Positions 1 to 11,714 of a stretch of DNA of 64,000 nt are shown here, piece by piece. The stretch comes from Doryteuthis pealeii. Taxonomy: Eukaryota; Mollusca; Cephalopoda; Myopsida; Loliginidae. How positions within the stretch are numbered: position 1 is the stretch's first letter; every line of letters begins with the position of its first letter. Below the pieces are notes generated by a model, which saw only the letters and a program-made list of their open reading frames with translations, searched no databases and had not been told where the DNA came from. Both the position numbers and the translations under genes were made by a program. The stretch lies in assembly GCA_023376005.1 (NCBI GenBank), contig CM042150.1:76720912-76784911 (forward strand), written 5' to 3'.

Positions 1-290
1 TGTGTGTAATTGGACAGCATTTCTTCATTCAGATATTTTCTATTTGTTTTTTTAAATTTTTATAGAACCACATTTAAAAATCAAATGCTACTACATAACA
101 CCAGTATAAATAAAACACTTACAAAGTTGTATTATTTTTGCACTATACATATTCCCCCAAAAGCACTTGAACACATGTTAGTTATGGGAAATTTATTAGC
201 CAATTCTGACCAAATATTTTATCATTAATTTGTTGACTTGAAAGGATTGAAACTAGAATATGTAGATAAAAGATGTCTACACTATTTAAC

Positions 291-321
<31 letters not shown>

Positions 322-776
322 GATGGACTCAGCCATCAATGTCAACATAAAGTGCAATTAAAGATACCAACCATTGGATTACCTAGACTAGTGATTTTTA
401 GTGGTGAAGCCTTGTGTAGAACCAGCCACAATTTTTGAATAAATAGATAAAAGAATAATGATGCACAAATGCACCACTACGTCTCCACTGGTTTTGAATT
501 TAGTAATACTCCTTCTTCAAGACCAGTTGGTCTACCAAGTCATGGGTAGTATTTGATATTGAAACCATTATAAAATTTTAGATTTTAAATCAGGGTTTGC
601 CTAAAAAGCTGAATGTATCAATTATGATTATACTGTCTCTTGGCAACTATGGAGATATGATGACCATGCAAATGAGACGCTGACTTTCCATTCAAACTTT
701 GTAAACAAACCGATAACAGCCATCTTATTATCCTGTGATTAAATTTTTTTACTTTTCCTTATATCAACGAAAGACC

Positions 777-806
777 CTGAAGAAGATCTACTAAACAGAT
801 TGAAAC
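777..806 (+). other. CTGAAGA...GAAA hairpin motif, hammerhead-core-like
   Basis: CTGAAGA is followed by GATCT, a 7-nt loop and AGATT, then GAAAC. The spacing resembles the CUGANGA / stem II / GAAA core of hammerhead ribozymes, which Penelope-like elements are known to carry. A similar block lies at 51976-52010. Stem III and the cleavage triplet are not convincing here, so this is only a pattern match. Confidence 0.15.
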
Positions 807-911
807 ACTGCTGCGTTGGCTGAATAAATGCCATTCATTTTATTTGAACCTGTGTTTTTTCAAAGTTTTTCACTATATTACATACCGTTGGATTCACTTC
901 CATTTTTCTCT

Positions 912-912
912 T

Positions 913-978
<66 letters not shown>
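912..978. repeat. (CA)n(TA)n microsatellite
   Basis: About 33 bp of CA followed by TA. It produces a spurious cysteine/valine/tyrosine-isoleucine open frame on the minus strand. Confidence 0.97.
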
Positions 979-980
<2 letters not shown>

Positions 981-1559
981 AAAACCCTTTAAATCTCTTA
1001 AATAACATATCATGACATTTCATATTTTTAGCTATTTTCAGCCTAGGACTAACAGTAAATGGGAAGCTCACTGTTCTAAGGTTAAATATATATATATAAA
1101 TTTACCCAATGAACTTTGATTACTTTTTCCTTGACCAATGCTGGGTACTACAGCTAGTTATCTATATAGATGTCTCAATGATTCTGGCTGAAATTCCATG
1201 GAAAAAGAAGAGAATAAAATATAGTAAATGAGAGAAAAATCAAAGGTGTTATGTTTATCACAAGAAATTACATAAAAAGCTGTTTTTTTAATTGAAGTAA
1301 TCATATAAGCAGAGAGAATAATAAGTTTATATTGCAGCAGTTATGGATAAAAATTTAGCTGGAATCAACTTAGATAATAGACCACATTTATGGAGCACTT
1401 AGTGACGAATCCTAATTGGTTGATGAGTGCTAATCAGATTTATAATTGATATCTGAAGGACAATATGTTTTCTATTTTCTAGTGATAATAACCAATTCTA
1501 CAAGTAAGACTATAGTGTTTGTGTCTTCACTTCTCTTATGTCCTTATCTTCAAAAAGGA

Positions 1560-1810
1560 TGCAGCAAAAAGTTTGGCATGACTGGTTTTAAAGATTCTGG
1601 CCTTTGGTCATTAACTCCCAATAGAACAAAAAAGGCTGGTTGTTTGATTGTTTTGTTTTATGGCATATCAACTCTTTTCAGGTCATTTAGTGCCAAATTC
1701 AAGTCATTTTGATATTGGGTTACTTACAGTACCTACTATTGCCTAAATGGTTACCTATCTAAGCATTTAACAGGGCCAGAACTGATACTTTCAAGATGAC
1801 TTGACAGTAA
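1560..1810 (+). repeat. Family E dispersed repeat
   Basis: Has 'tttatggcatatcaac', 'tcatttagtgccaaattcaag', 'cctaaatggttacctatc' and 'agaactgatactttcaagatgac'. It shares blocks with 42195-42425 and 46170-46315. Confidence 0.6.
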
Positions 1811-1957
1811 CTGAAACTAAAGAGGAAGAATGGAGTAGTCTGATGCCTTCATGACACTGGACACAGGGTTGGCCTATGCATACACACATGAGCACTAACA
1901 GTAGATTTCTTCGACTTGAAGTTGAATCTTCTCATGTTGAAAACTTGTCCTGTGGTT

Positions 1958-2715
1958 CTAAATTCCCTTCTTACAATGCTGAAATGCATGAGTTAATATT
2001 ACAGGAAAGAATATTGAGAATAGTGTTGGGGCCAAGACATCTACCTGCTTAACCCTTAAGACTATTGGTATTTCATCCGACAATCTACTACTCATGACAA
2101 TTCTAGCTTTCATACCATTGTGCAACCGCTTGAATATATTCACAAATATTGGTGGGCACCCAACTTTACCCAATAACGTCCAAAGTGCATCTTTGTTAAC
2201 TGTCTCAAAAGCTTTTGTCAAATCGACAAAAATCTGATACAGGGGAACCTGTTGCTCAATACAATTCTCCTGCACTTGCCTGGCCAAAAATATTATGTTG
2301 TTTGCTTTTCTGCCAGATCTAAAACCACTTTGTGATTCAGGAATGACTATAGGATAAATTTACAAAAGCAATTGATTCAACAAGACTCTTGAGAGAACCT
2401 TGTTAACTGCACCCAAATGTGTGATTCCATGGTAGTTATCACAACTACCTTTTTCTCCTTTGCTCTTGTATAAACACACCAAATCACCATCAATCCAGTC
2501 ATTTGGTAAAGGAAATCCATTCCAGCATTGAGTTATGAGATCAAACAGCATGTTTGATATTAACACTTTTTACTTTCAACAGTTTCACTGAGAGCCTATC
2601 TAAACCTGGTGCCTTACAAGTATTAATTTGTCTAATTGGCATTTCAAATTCTGCAAAAGTTGGTAATTGATCCATCTCATATTTTTTACCTCGTTTTGAG
2701 GAAGACTCTGTAGAA
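1958..2715 (-). pseudogene. Non-LTR retrotransposon reverse transcriptase, 5'-truncated and frameshifted
   Basis: Read on the minus strand from about 2690 down, the frames give PTFAEFEMPIRQINTCKAPGLD (finger region with the K-A-P-G-x-D signature), then DLITQCWNGFPLPNDW, then GDLVCLYKSKGEKGSCDNYHGI, then ESQSGFRSGRKANNIIFLARQ, then LYQIFVDLTKAFETVNKDALW and GVKQVDVLAPTLFSIFF (expected GVKQGxVLAPTLFS). These are conserved blocks of LINE reverse transcriptases in the right order. At least two frame changes (near 2570-2600 and 2340-2360) separate them. The frame stops just after the LAPTLFS block, so the YxDD catalytic motif, thumb and 3' end are missing. The family is not determined (RTE/CR1/jockey-like range). 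Dead element. Confidence 0.88.
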
Positions 2716-2851
2716 CATCAGCCCTGACTACTGAGGGGTTATTAGATAAATCCACGAAGTTCCATATATACATGAACATGCATGCACACATATATACATA
2801 CATACATTTAGTAAATATTGTAATATTTAGATTTTTTCTGTAAATATTTAT

Positions 2852-2958
2852 ATTAGACACTTCATATAAATATTAATTGGACTGAAAATTGCTTCCTTCT
2901 CTGTCAGCATTTTAAGTGCATTGCTCTAATAAACTTTTTGCTGTCTTTCCTGGGTTAC
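2852..2958 (+). repeat. Copy 1 of a ~110-bp repeat flanking Penelope-like remains
   Basis: It contains 'attggactgaaaattg', then 'agtgcattgct', then 'ctgggttacat', and matches 3838-3950 with scattered substitutions. Downstream (3055-3080) 'gttagacactcaatacaatcgcc' also has a relative near 3980. The two copies lie in the same orientation about 1 kb apart, with the endonuclease remnant just beyond copy 2. Confidence 0.55.
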
Positions 2959-2972
2959 ATGCACTAATACAT

Positions 2973-2973
<1 letters not shown>

Positions 2974-3003
<30 letters not shown>
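2974..3003. repeat. (AC)n microsatellite
   Basis: Uninterrupted AC run of about 30 bp inside the zone between the two Penelope-flank repeats. Confidence 0.95.
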
Positions 3004-3005
<2 letters not shown>

Positions 3006-3640
3006 TGTGAGAATTTTAGTAATACAATATATGATTATTTTTCAGCAAATATTTATGTTAGACACTCAATACAATCGCCACTTAAACATACATTAAAGAG
3101 GTTGGCCAAGCCATGTTCCTTAATGGAAAATGGCCACAAAATTAAGTCTTTTCACATGAAAGTTAAAAGACGTAAACAGATGTAGTTGATTTTCCAACAA
3201 GTTTAACTCTATTTATTTACTCTCATTGCTGTTTAATTGCAAGAGGCTGTTAACGCTATCATCAGACTTGCCAATGGCTATAATTTACACTTGTGATGAC
3301 TGAAAACCTTGAAGTAAACTCTTTGATTCATATTCTAGGTTCATTCTGTCTTAACCACATCAAATGAATTTAGATAAACAACTTATACCCATAACATACG
3401 TCACTGTCACTTTTCAGTCAATAACAGTTGACTGATTTGAGCTTCAGTTCATTAATTTGTTTGGACTGATATCCTCCTCCTTGTAAATTCAGAGAGAATT
3501 TTAAGGAGAACTTTTTTTCTTGTCTGATCAAGAGACAGTACATAATTTGTGTGTATTTCTGTTCCTACCATGATATTTTATGATAGTTGTAGCGCTACCA
3601 CAACAACTAGAATATCATTCAAATAAAAATTTGTGTGCTA

Positions 3641-3720
3641 AACTCAAATCAGAAACGAAGTTAAGCTGGTTACTGCACTAAATTCAAATCAGAAACCAAG
3701 TTAAGCTGGTTAATGCAGAC
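3641..3720 (+). repeat. Two-unit 40-bp tandem duplication
   Basis: Unit 1 is 3641-3680 and unit 2 is 3681-3720. Both contain 'tcaaatcagaaac(g/c)aagttaagctggtta(c/a)tgca'. They differ at only a handful of positions, so the duplication is fairly recent. Confidence 0.8.
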
Positions 3721-3837
3721 ATCAAAGGAAACAGACCACTTGACTCAATAGCTCATTTACAAACCAATCGGCAAATAAGATTTTAAATATCTATTAGAAA
3801 TTTTAAATATTGAATTGCTAGAAATGCCAATCAAGTT

Positions 3838-3950
3838 GTGACACTTCAAATAAACACTAAATTGGACTGAAAATTGTTTCTTTCCATATTGGCATTTTTA
3901 GTGCAGTGCTTAATTAAAAATTTTGTTATCTCTTTGCTGGGTTACATTCA
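3838..3950 (+). repeat. Copy 2 of the ~110-bp repeat
   Basis: Shares 'attggactgaaaattg', 'agtgcagtgct' and 'gctgggttacat' with 2852-2958 in the same order and orientation. It sits just upstream of the Penelope-like endonuclease fragment. A possible pseudo-LTR of that element. Confidence 0.55.
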
Positions 3951-4295
3951 TTTGGTGAGGGCCTCATATTTATATTTGAAACAATCGCCAAACTAATTGC
4001 CACTGGAGCACTAAGATTAGTCAACAAACTCCTGGCTACTCAAAAAAAAACTAAAGTACTTTTCATTTCCAGATATTTTAGAAGGTCTATATGTCAATTT
4101 GGCTAAAGATCAAGATGTAGTAAAGAATATTGTTTCATTGTTTGGTACTGTGAGATTAGAGCTGATTTAAGGGGTATTGTAATTTGAGGAATGGCCTCTC
4201 AATAAAATTAAATTCTTCATCTAAATGTTGCTTGTTAAATATCCTAAGAGCTCTTAGAAAGAAACCAATTATGATACCACTTTTTATCTTATCTA

Positions 4296-4508
4296 TCGGA
4301 ACACAAATATCATATTAAACATGGTTTTCAAAACAATGCATTAGCTAAACACATCTTTGATCTCAATCATACTTTTGATTTCAAAGGTGCCAAAATATTA
4401 ACCCACATACATGATAAAACACTGCGTAGAATTATGGAATCTTGTGTTATTCTTACCCATAAAACCATACCCCAAAGGCAAGTTTCTTTAATATATCTCC
4501 TTATTTAG
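4296..4508 (+). pseudogene. Penelope-like retrotransposon, C-terminal (GIY-YIG endonuclease region) fragment
   Basis: An open stretch reads SEHKYHIKHGFQNN, then ALAKHIFDLNHTFDFKGAKIL, then KTLRRIMESCVIL. It fits the end of Penelope-like polyproteins, where an EH..k block is followed by NALAKH, an H-x-F/I-x-F/W block with AKIL, and R-R-x-x-E-S. Penelope-like elements encode a reverse transcriptase plus a GIY-YIG nuclease. Here only the tail is legible; the catalytic GIY and YIG motifs themselves are not seen. The frame ends at TAG near 4506. Upstream sequence (3985-4290) is full of stops. Confidence 0.68.
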
Positions 4509-4832
4509 CGACACTTGTTGTCAGAAACCATAAATTCCCTTCACATAACTTTTTCCGTTATTTTCTTCCCATTAAAATAAAATTTAGGTTTATTGTTTTG
4601 ATTTATAAATAAGATCTTTATCAAGATTTTTTTTTTTGTAATTTTGATTATGCAGGCCTTAACTGGATTAAATTCATTCTTATTTCCGTTTGTTTGGTTT
4701 ACAAGAGTGTTATGGTTATCATCTATTTTTAATATATTGTTGTGTTCATATATTTTCTTTTTAAAAGATCTTCTCAAATGTATTTTGTGGATAATTTGCA
4801 GGATATTTCATATATACTGCTTTTCATTATTT

Positions 4833-4880
4833 GTTGTGTGTGTGTGTGTGTGTTGTGTGTGTGTGTGGTGTGTGTGTGTT
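4833..4880. repeat. Interrupted (TG)n microsatellite
   Basis: TG runs broken by single T/G insertions, directly upstream of a family D SINE. Confidence 0.95.
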
Positions 4881-4881
4881 T

Positions 4882-5095
4882 AATACGACTAGTTGGTAGA
4901 GCACCAATCTAGATATCCAAGGGTTTGGGTTTGAAACTGGTCTCTGCCAGGTAATCTGATCTGTGCGGTAAAGTGAGAAGCTGAAGGTATATGTGATGCT
5001 CCACCTCAGCAAAAAACAATCTCCTTAGTCCTAGACTCCTTCACTGTTTGGCTGATACTGACAACAGGCCACTCTGCCAACTTTTTTTTTACTTT
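4882..5095 (+). repeat. tRNA-headed SINE, family D, copy 1
   Basis: It begins 'actagttggtagagcacc' (pol III A-box-like) and has 'gggtttgggtttgaaac' (B-box-like). It continues with 'gatgctccacctcagc' and ends with 'ggctgatactgacaacaggccactctgcc' and a T-rich 'tttactttag'. Relatives are at 24325-24432, 31503-31785 and 42748-42940. Cephalopod tRNA SINE families are known, but I cannot assign this one to a named family. Confidence 0.75.
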
Positions 5096-5694
5096 AGTAT
5101 ATAATTATGCACATATTTAAAATATCTGACATGTTAGACCAGTTCTGAGTACAATTTCAAAATTGGTAAAGTTGATTTTGTTTCATACTGCTACCTTTGT
5201 CAGGGGAGCAGGCAAAAAGTTTGAAAGTTACCTTCCTGTGTTATGGATGGATGACTTTTTACTAAAACCTATTTAGTTGTTGGGGTGCCATGCCATTTTA
5301 AAATAAATTCCTGACTTTTTCAAGAGTTTTCAATGCAAAATATCACAGCCAGTTTTACTTTGACAGGTTGCTTCTAGTTAATCTTTGAAGAAATAAAATA
5401 TTCATTAAAAGAAATTTAGTCATTAAGTGACTTTATAAAGAACATTCAATTACAAAAATCAACCTGAAAACATTTTGGGTAAAATGAAATAAACTTTGCA
5501 TTTAAAGCAAAATGTTATTCAATTTGCAAAGGTTTCATTATTTCTAGTGGAACATTTTCTGTCAAAATGGATATTATTAGGCATCATTTTTTACCCAAAA
5601 TCTCACTCACTCTCTCACTCGTTTCATGAAATAGTTTTGTTCATGGAGTGCTACTCATATAGCATGTTTTGGACAGGAATAACCAGGCGGAACC

Positions 5695-5935
5695 AATTGT
5701 CACAAAGTCTATAACTGATTTGAAGTTAGTTTTCCTTCTCAAAGACCAGTGACCATACCAAAGTTAAAGAGACCAATCTGCCCTACTATTTACCCATAGC
5801 TGGAAGAAAGAATAATTGGATTCAAACACTTGACAAGGCTAATAGCACTCAGTGAAATGCAAAACAGCCTCATTCCGGATTTGAAACTTCATAGCTGAGT
5901 CCACTTCCTACAACAATAACCTTTACACCATGAGC
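5695..5935 (-). repeat. Family A SINE-like repeat
   Basis: On the minus strand: 'catggtgtaaaggttattgttgtaggaag' in pieces, then 'gctatgggtaaatagtagggcagattgg', then 'ctttaactttggtatgg'. These are the family A blocks (A-box-like head, B-box-like 'tttcaaatcc', then a conserved body). Confidence 0.75.
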
Positions 5936-6023
5936 ACTTCCACTACCCAACTCTACGGTATTGAAATTCTGTAACTGAAAATAAAATTTCAATATCTTTG
6001 TATCCCCTCATCACAGAAACCTG

Positions 6024-6028
6024 CATAT

Positions 6029-6071
<43 letters not shown>
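6024..6071. repeat. (AT)n microsatellite
   Basis: AT run with one AAAT interruption. Confidence 0.97.
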
Positions 6072-6074
<3 letters not shown>

Positions 6075-9000
6075 AGTTACTGTTACATATTTGTATTGTT
6101 GGATACTGTGCTACATTTCAAAGAGTTACAAATTCAGTGCTGAAATTTTTTTTTTTTTTTAATCAAGAAGTAAATTGTAGTAATTCAGACCAGCAAAGTA
6201 TCTATGTGTAACGAACAGAAGAGAAGCAAGCTGTCTTATTGATTAATGGGTTGTCTTAAGTGAACACATTATTACAGGCTTTTCATATTTCACTTCAATT
6301 CACTTAGAGAAGACATGGCAAAGAATCTGTCAGTGGTCAAATGGACCAGGAAGCAACATGAATTCTTCATCCCTCTAAAAGCAAAGATGTCAAACAGATC
6401 TTATAGAATAAAGTTATTAAATATTGGATTGCTCTAAAGGCTCAGTCACTTTCAAGTGCAGGATCCTGATATGAGTGGAGTCATAGGATTTTAGGAGTGT
6501 GTCCACAAGGCATATCATATCCAAAAGCATTTTTACAGTTCAGGACCTCTTCATATGGGATATCACTTATTACCAGATTTAACTATATGAAACATTACTA
6601 ATAGGAAAGCTATCCACATGATACATTATAATACTGAACATAGGTATCTACCCAACCCATTCGCCATGAGTAGGATGTGACACAAGATCTCATGTATGGT
6701 GTATCCAGTGAGGATTAAACTCATTGTTCAGTAGTAATGGATCTGCAAGTTTGATCCAAGTAATGGATTTGAAAGTCTAGCTTGCTAACCATGATGGAAT
6801 GCCCTCAAATAATACTGAACATATTGCAATAACATTTGCAGACATACATAATGAATGCATTTAAAGCTTTCTCCAGTTATTTATATAAATATATTGAATG
6901 AAATTGTATACTTTTTATGTACTTGCATGAGGAATATATCAATAGATATGTTGATTCTGTCTGTAGAATATATGTATATAATAGCCCAAATCTGAGAAGA
7001 AATGTGAGGCTGAATGAACTGAAGCAATCTGTATGAGAAAATAGATAAGGGTTAATCTAGAATTCATAAGAGTACCTTGATCATTAAAGACTCCTCTTGA
7101 TTGCAGTGAAGAATGATAACAAGCTAAAACAGTCTGTATTCAAAGTTATTTCCTTTTAGATGGGCTTGAACACTGACCTCTGGCATTAAGATTCAGTAAT
7201 TCTTAACAAAAAGATTCTGTTTAGATGTTAAAAGCTTCTCTAAAACTATGATTTGAAGATGAATATCACTAATGGATAATTAGTTGATTCATTTTCCTTT
7301 ATATTTAATTCACATTTTTTTATTAAGAAAACAATTATTGAATTTGCTTCAAGTTGGAGATAAATAGATTTGTGCTTTTTTAATTATTTTTTAAAAACTA
7401 CACACAATCTGTGATATTTCCTATAATGGCAGTAAGGAGTGTGAAAATAAAGCCGTACAGAATGGGTTAATGGGTGGGAAAGGTTGTTGTTTCATTCCTC
7501 TTTAATGTATATATAAATAGAATTCTCTTCTGACAAAGCTACAAACAAGTGTACGGAAACTTAGAATCCAAGCAGTTGGTATTTGTGCCAATCGCTAGAA
7601 ATATACCTGTTTAGGAGTCCTGAATCCTGGAATCCCCACGTCGCTATTGCCTATAAATGTTGCAATATTTAAAACCCGCATAGATTACATTTTAGATTTT
7701 CAGCTATTTTTCAGCTAGGAGCCCTACGTGAAGTGAAAACCCTGGGTGGGATTAGAACCCAGGGTGTTGTGTGCAAGGCTCAGAGTTTTAAAGGTTGATA
7801 TATAGATTACACATTTAAATTTTCTTCTCCATCAAACGTTATGTTTATATTTACTGTTAGTCTTTAAAAAGTCATTTCTATTAAAATTCATTTTCATAAA
7901 AATTTCTTTTAATTGAAAATCATTTGATGAAATCTCATTCCATGAAAAGTTAACATAGTTTCTAATGTAAATTTTAAACTCCTCAACAAATATACATAAA
8001 ACACAATTCTGTGTTTTACATACTGTATATACCCTTCTTTAATACTCAGTTGTATATAATTATGGAGAGTTCATCTCAGGTGATAGAGACAGATAGAGAC
8101 TTAGGTTAAAGATGGTTATCTTACTTGATAACATTGCTTGCACTAATTACTTCTATTTCAATCACCATGTTCTTGTCTAGTTGACTTCTATTCAAGAGCT
8201 GGTTTTCTTCTGTTTTGAACTGGGAATTGCTTGTTTTTAATAATTAATTAATAAGATTTTTTCTTGATCAAGTTTTTATTAGCCCCATATTTATTGGTTC
8301 CACTGCGAGGATTGAGATTGGACCCCGAAGAGAAGAGAAGACAATCACATCTTTCTCTTTCCAAAGCTAGGTCACATCTAATCTATAACTATCACATGTA
8401 CATCATGGTGCCCAAAAAAATCGCATACCATCAAGGGGTCAAAGGGTCACCAACCAACACTGGTAACGTTCCATAGACTTCCAGTTTCCAAATTGACAGA
8501 CCTCAACTTAAATTCTTAGCTACAGATCTGTTCGAAATTCATGACCTCTCATAAATTGTAACATGAGGAGAAACATGAAACTAAATGAAGTGAAGAAGTT
8601 TGGACGGGACACTAATTGATAAGGGTTATTCTAGTAGTCATAAGAGAACCTTGGTCATTAATGAAAGTTGGTAAAAGTCGTTTAGATTTTTAGCAATTCT
8701 GTTGAAAAGGATAATATTCTAACTGAAATTATGTACACTTTAGATATTAGAGAAGAGAGTTCAATGATTATTGTTATGATAACAGAAACATTGTGAAAAA
8801 AGAGGAACTGAATGGAGAGGTGAGCACACATGGGATTTCTGATATGAAAGAAACTTGAACAACTGGCTGCAAATAGCAAACATAATGAAAATGAAATCAG
8901 TAAAACACTAGTGAAGGTGATATTGAAGATAATAAAATGGAAATACCAAAAGCAATTAACTGATAACATTTTTTTTCTTTTTTAATTTTTTTTTTTTCAA

Positions 9001-9224
9001 ACGGAGATAACTTGTTTTTTGTCATTTTATTTTCTTGATCAAAAGGGAGTAAAAAAAAACAAAAAAACTGATAGTTGAGTTCTAGCACATTCAAATCCAA
9101 GCAAAGTAATCATCAATTTTTCTGGGCCGCAAAACAATTTTTGATGATGGTTTTGCAACAAAAGATTGAATTGAATTTGAAATATACTTAAATTCCAAAG
9201 CATTTCAAGCTAGCAAACTATTAC
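6072..9224. other. No gene recognised
   Basis: AT-rich non-coding sequence. It holds a tRNA T-arm-like hairpin (7735-7790) and poly-A/T patches near 8970-9060. Around 7680-7710 'gattttcagctatttttcagctagg' resembles 1018-1050, so a diverged dispersed repeat is likely. A 70-codon frame at 8264-8476 (+) has no recognisable domain. Confidence 0.6.
7735..7790 (-). repeat. tRNA T-arm-like hairpin
   Basis: ACCCTGGGT and ACCCAGGGT form a perfect 9-bp stem around a 9-nt loop. On the minus strand the loop region reads GGGTTCTAATCCC, close to a pol III B box. It is probably the remains of a SINE head, and no full cloverleaf is present. Confidence 0.4.
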
Positions 9225-9539
9225 TAGAGAGTTTGAGTCTCACTGGTTTGCCCAGTACCAATGGTGTAATGGTTACCATTGTAGGAAATGGACACAGCAA
9301 TACAGGTTCAAATCCAGGCAGAGACTGAATGTATTTAAGTTAGCACTAATGCCCTTGGGAAAAAGTATAAATTTCCTCCAGTTATGGGTAAATATTAAAC
9401 AGACTGAGCTCTTTAACTTTGGTATGGATACCAATCTAGAAGAAGAAAAAATTCTGAATTCAAACCTTTTAAACTCCACTTATAAATTGACCTTGTGTTT
9501 CATCTAACTATTGGTGAAGGGTTGCTATATAGATATATC
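9225..9539 (+). repeat. Family A SINE-like repeat, first unit of a tandem dimer
   Basis: It has 'gagtttgagtctcact', then 'caatggtgtaatggtta', then 'gttcaaatccagg', then 'ttatgggtaaatatt', 'ctctttaactttggtatgg', 'gaattcaaacc', and ends 'aaattgaccttgtg'. The next unit (9540-9860) begins with the same 'gagtttgagtctcact'. The head fits pol III A and B boxes. Confidence 0.82.
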
Positions 9540-9860
9540 CATTACTCATGAGTTTGAGTCTCACTGTGTGCTCAATATATCCAGTATTCATGGTGTAATG
9601 GTTATTGTCATAGGAAATGGATACAGCAAAATGAGTTTAAATCCTGGACGAGTTAGTTGCATTTCACATAATAACCTTGGGAAAGTATACATCAAAGTAT
9701 TTCCCTCCAGTTAATGATAAATATTTTATGAAAGATTGGACTCTTTCACTTTATTATGGCAACCTGTCTAGAATAAGGAAAATTGACCTTGTCATACATC
9801 CTGATTGTGTAGAGGTGTTGGATAAATGCATACTTGTCGAATTTGCCTCAACAGCTTAGA
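9540..9860 (+). repeat. Family A SINE-like repeat, second unit of a tandem dimer
   Basis: Blocks are in the same order as 9225-9539: 'gagtttgagtctcact', 'catggtgtaatggttattg', 'tttaaatcctgg', 'ctccagttaatgataaatatt', 'tggcaacctgtctagaa' and 'aaattgaccttgtcatacatcctg'. It ends with 'gtagaggtgttggataaatgca', which marks the family's 3' end. Confidence 0.82.
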
Positions 9861-11629
9861 GCACAGCCTCAAAATCAACATTTTAAAGCCTAACTAGCCT
9901 TGCCATTGAGGTTCTTGCAACCTGAGCGAAATTTCTTGAACCATCTGGACACTGTATTGTGATAAACTGCACGTTCAACTTTCATAAAACAAATGTTTTG
10001 GTTACTTCAGTGGTGTTATAGTGTAGTTTGAGTTTGAAAAGCATAAGTTCCCAAATTAGATAATGGTATACATTCAGCTTTGCAGCTTTCAAATCACATT
10101 TGAGGTGTAGCAATGCATAACATATCAGTGCACCAACTATCATGATACTACAAAATACAGCTGATAACCACTTAAAAATTGATCTTGTGTTACATTCTAC
10201 TAGTGCAGAAGAGTTGGTATATACATATATATCCAGCCTTGTGCCACAACTAAGCAAAAATAAATAGCCATTTTAACTACTTGTTTGGATGCCAGAATAA
10301 TTATGCTAAGCAGAGTAAAATAAAGTTTATATCCTTTGAAAAGTTATGAATTTCAAAAGAATGGGGTATGTTATGTATCAGTTTGAGATGCTGCTGTCAT
10401 TGGGTGTAGGTTAAGAGGTTATACCTGTAGAGAGCCAAGAAAGACAACAAACGGTCCTGATTGACAGAGTGAGGGTCATAAGGTTAGACTGGGCAACAGG
10501 AACAACACAATGTGAAATAATAGTTTGTAAAGTAGGTGGCTCTACACTCACTGGTTGATAGTTGTCATGTGATAGGAATATAACAGAGTGAGAGTTTTCT
10601 CTCTGGGTCAGTAGTCAGTTTGAATTTCTAAAAAGTTAAGTTTAGATAATCAACTTATTTAAGTGCCACCTGATGTTACAATGTTTCTGGGAGTCAAATG
10701 TGGGAAGGAGAAAATAATAGCATTTAGTGTATGTCAAGAATTTCTGATTCAACCCAAGGGACAATCGGAAAACTCATACCATGAAAGTTAGCTTGAAAGA
10801 AAAAGTTAATGAATAAACAAATTAAGAAACATCAAAAGTTGTTTGTCATCTTCTTTCTCTGATGACATCAGATTTAATGATATTACCATGCTAACTTCCA
10901 ATTTTACGATCCTACTCATGTGACCATAAATAAAAATTGACAATGAAACTAAGTATCATGATACTGCTTACCTAACAGACAGTACCAAACTGACCTAGTT
11001 TGCTACAGAGTAAAGAAAACCTGAAATAAATGACATGCACAAAATTAATAATGCAATATGGCAATAATTGTATATTACTTTCATTGGACTAAAAATATAC
11101 TTATGTATATATTAAATTTTTACTTGAAGGCTTATGTATATATTATTTGTATTAGACAAAAGACGAACAGTAAAAAAATTCAACCTTCTTTTATGAACCT
11201 TCCATGCATGAGAATTGATTTTTTTCCTTAATTATATTGTCAAAGTTCCCTTAGTGCAACCTCACATTACAAACGTTTTATACAAGATATAGGGTTTGGC
11301 AGAATGATATCTTGGGTTTGAAATATAAATGAAAAAATTAATTTTTATTATGAAAAAGAACACTTTTTTCATTCATGCAATTGAAGGATTTTAAAATCAT
11401 GTAGGAGCTGGAAAAAAAAATTAACAAATTTTAAAAAGGAAATGTTTTTGAAAACATCAGAGAATTCTTTTAGAGAATTCTTTTCTGAAATCCTTTCTTG
11501 ATTTATGAATTAAAACTCACAATTTAAAGTAGTTGAGAAGATTTGAAAGGATGATTTCATGTTTGAAAAATTAACCGAATTTAAGTTCTGGGAATATAAT
11601 GTAAATTTTTTGTACTTAGAAATAGATAA

Positions 11630-11631
<2 letters not shown>
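9861..11631. other. No gene recognised
   Basis: Apart from a family A tail (10165-10220) I see nothing identifiable. The 10380-10620 stretch is somewhat richer in G but has stops in every frame I followed. Confidence 0.55.
10165..10220 (+). repeat. Family A, 3'-end fragment
   Basis: Only the tail is present: 'cttaaaaattgatcttgtgttac', 'attctactagtgcagaagagttgg'. It matches the ends of the dimer units. Confidence 0.55.
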
Positions 11632-11700
<69 letters not shown>

Positions 11701-11702
11701 CA
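11632..11702. repeat. (TA)n(TG)n microsatellite
   Basis: TA run switching to TG, directly before a family A SINE-like repeat. Confidence 0.97.
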
Positions 11703-11714
11703 TTTTAATGTATC

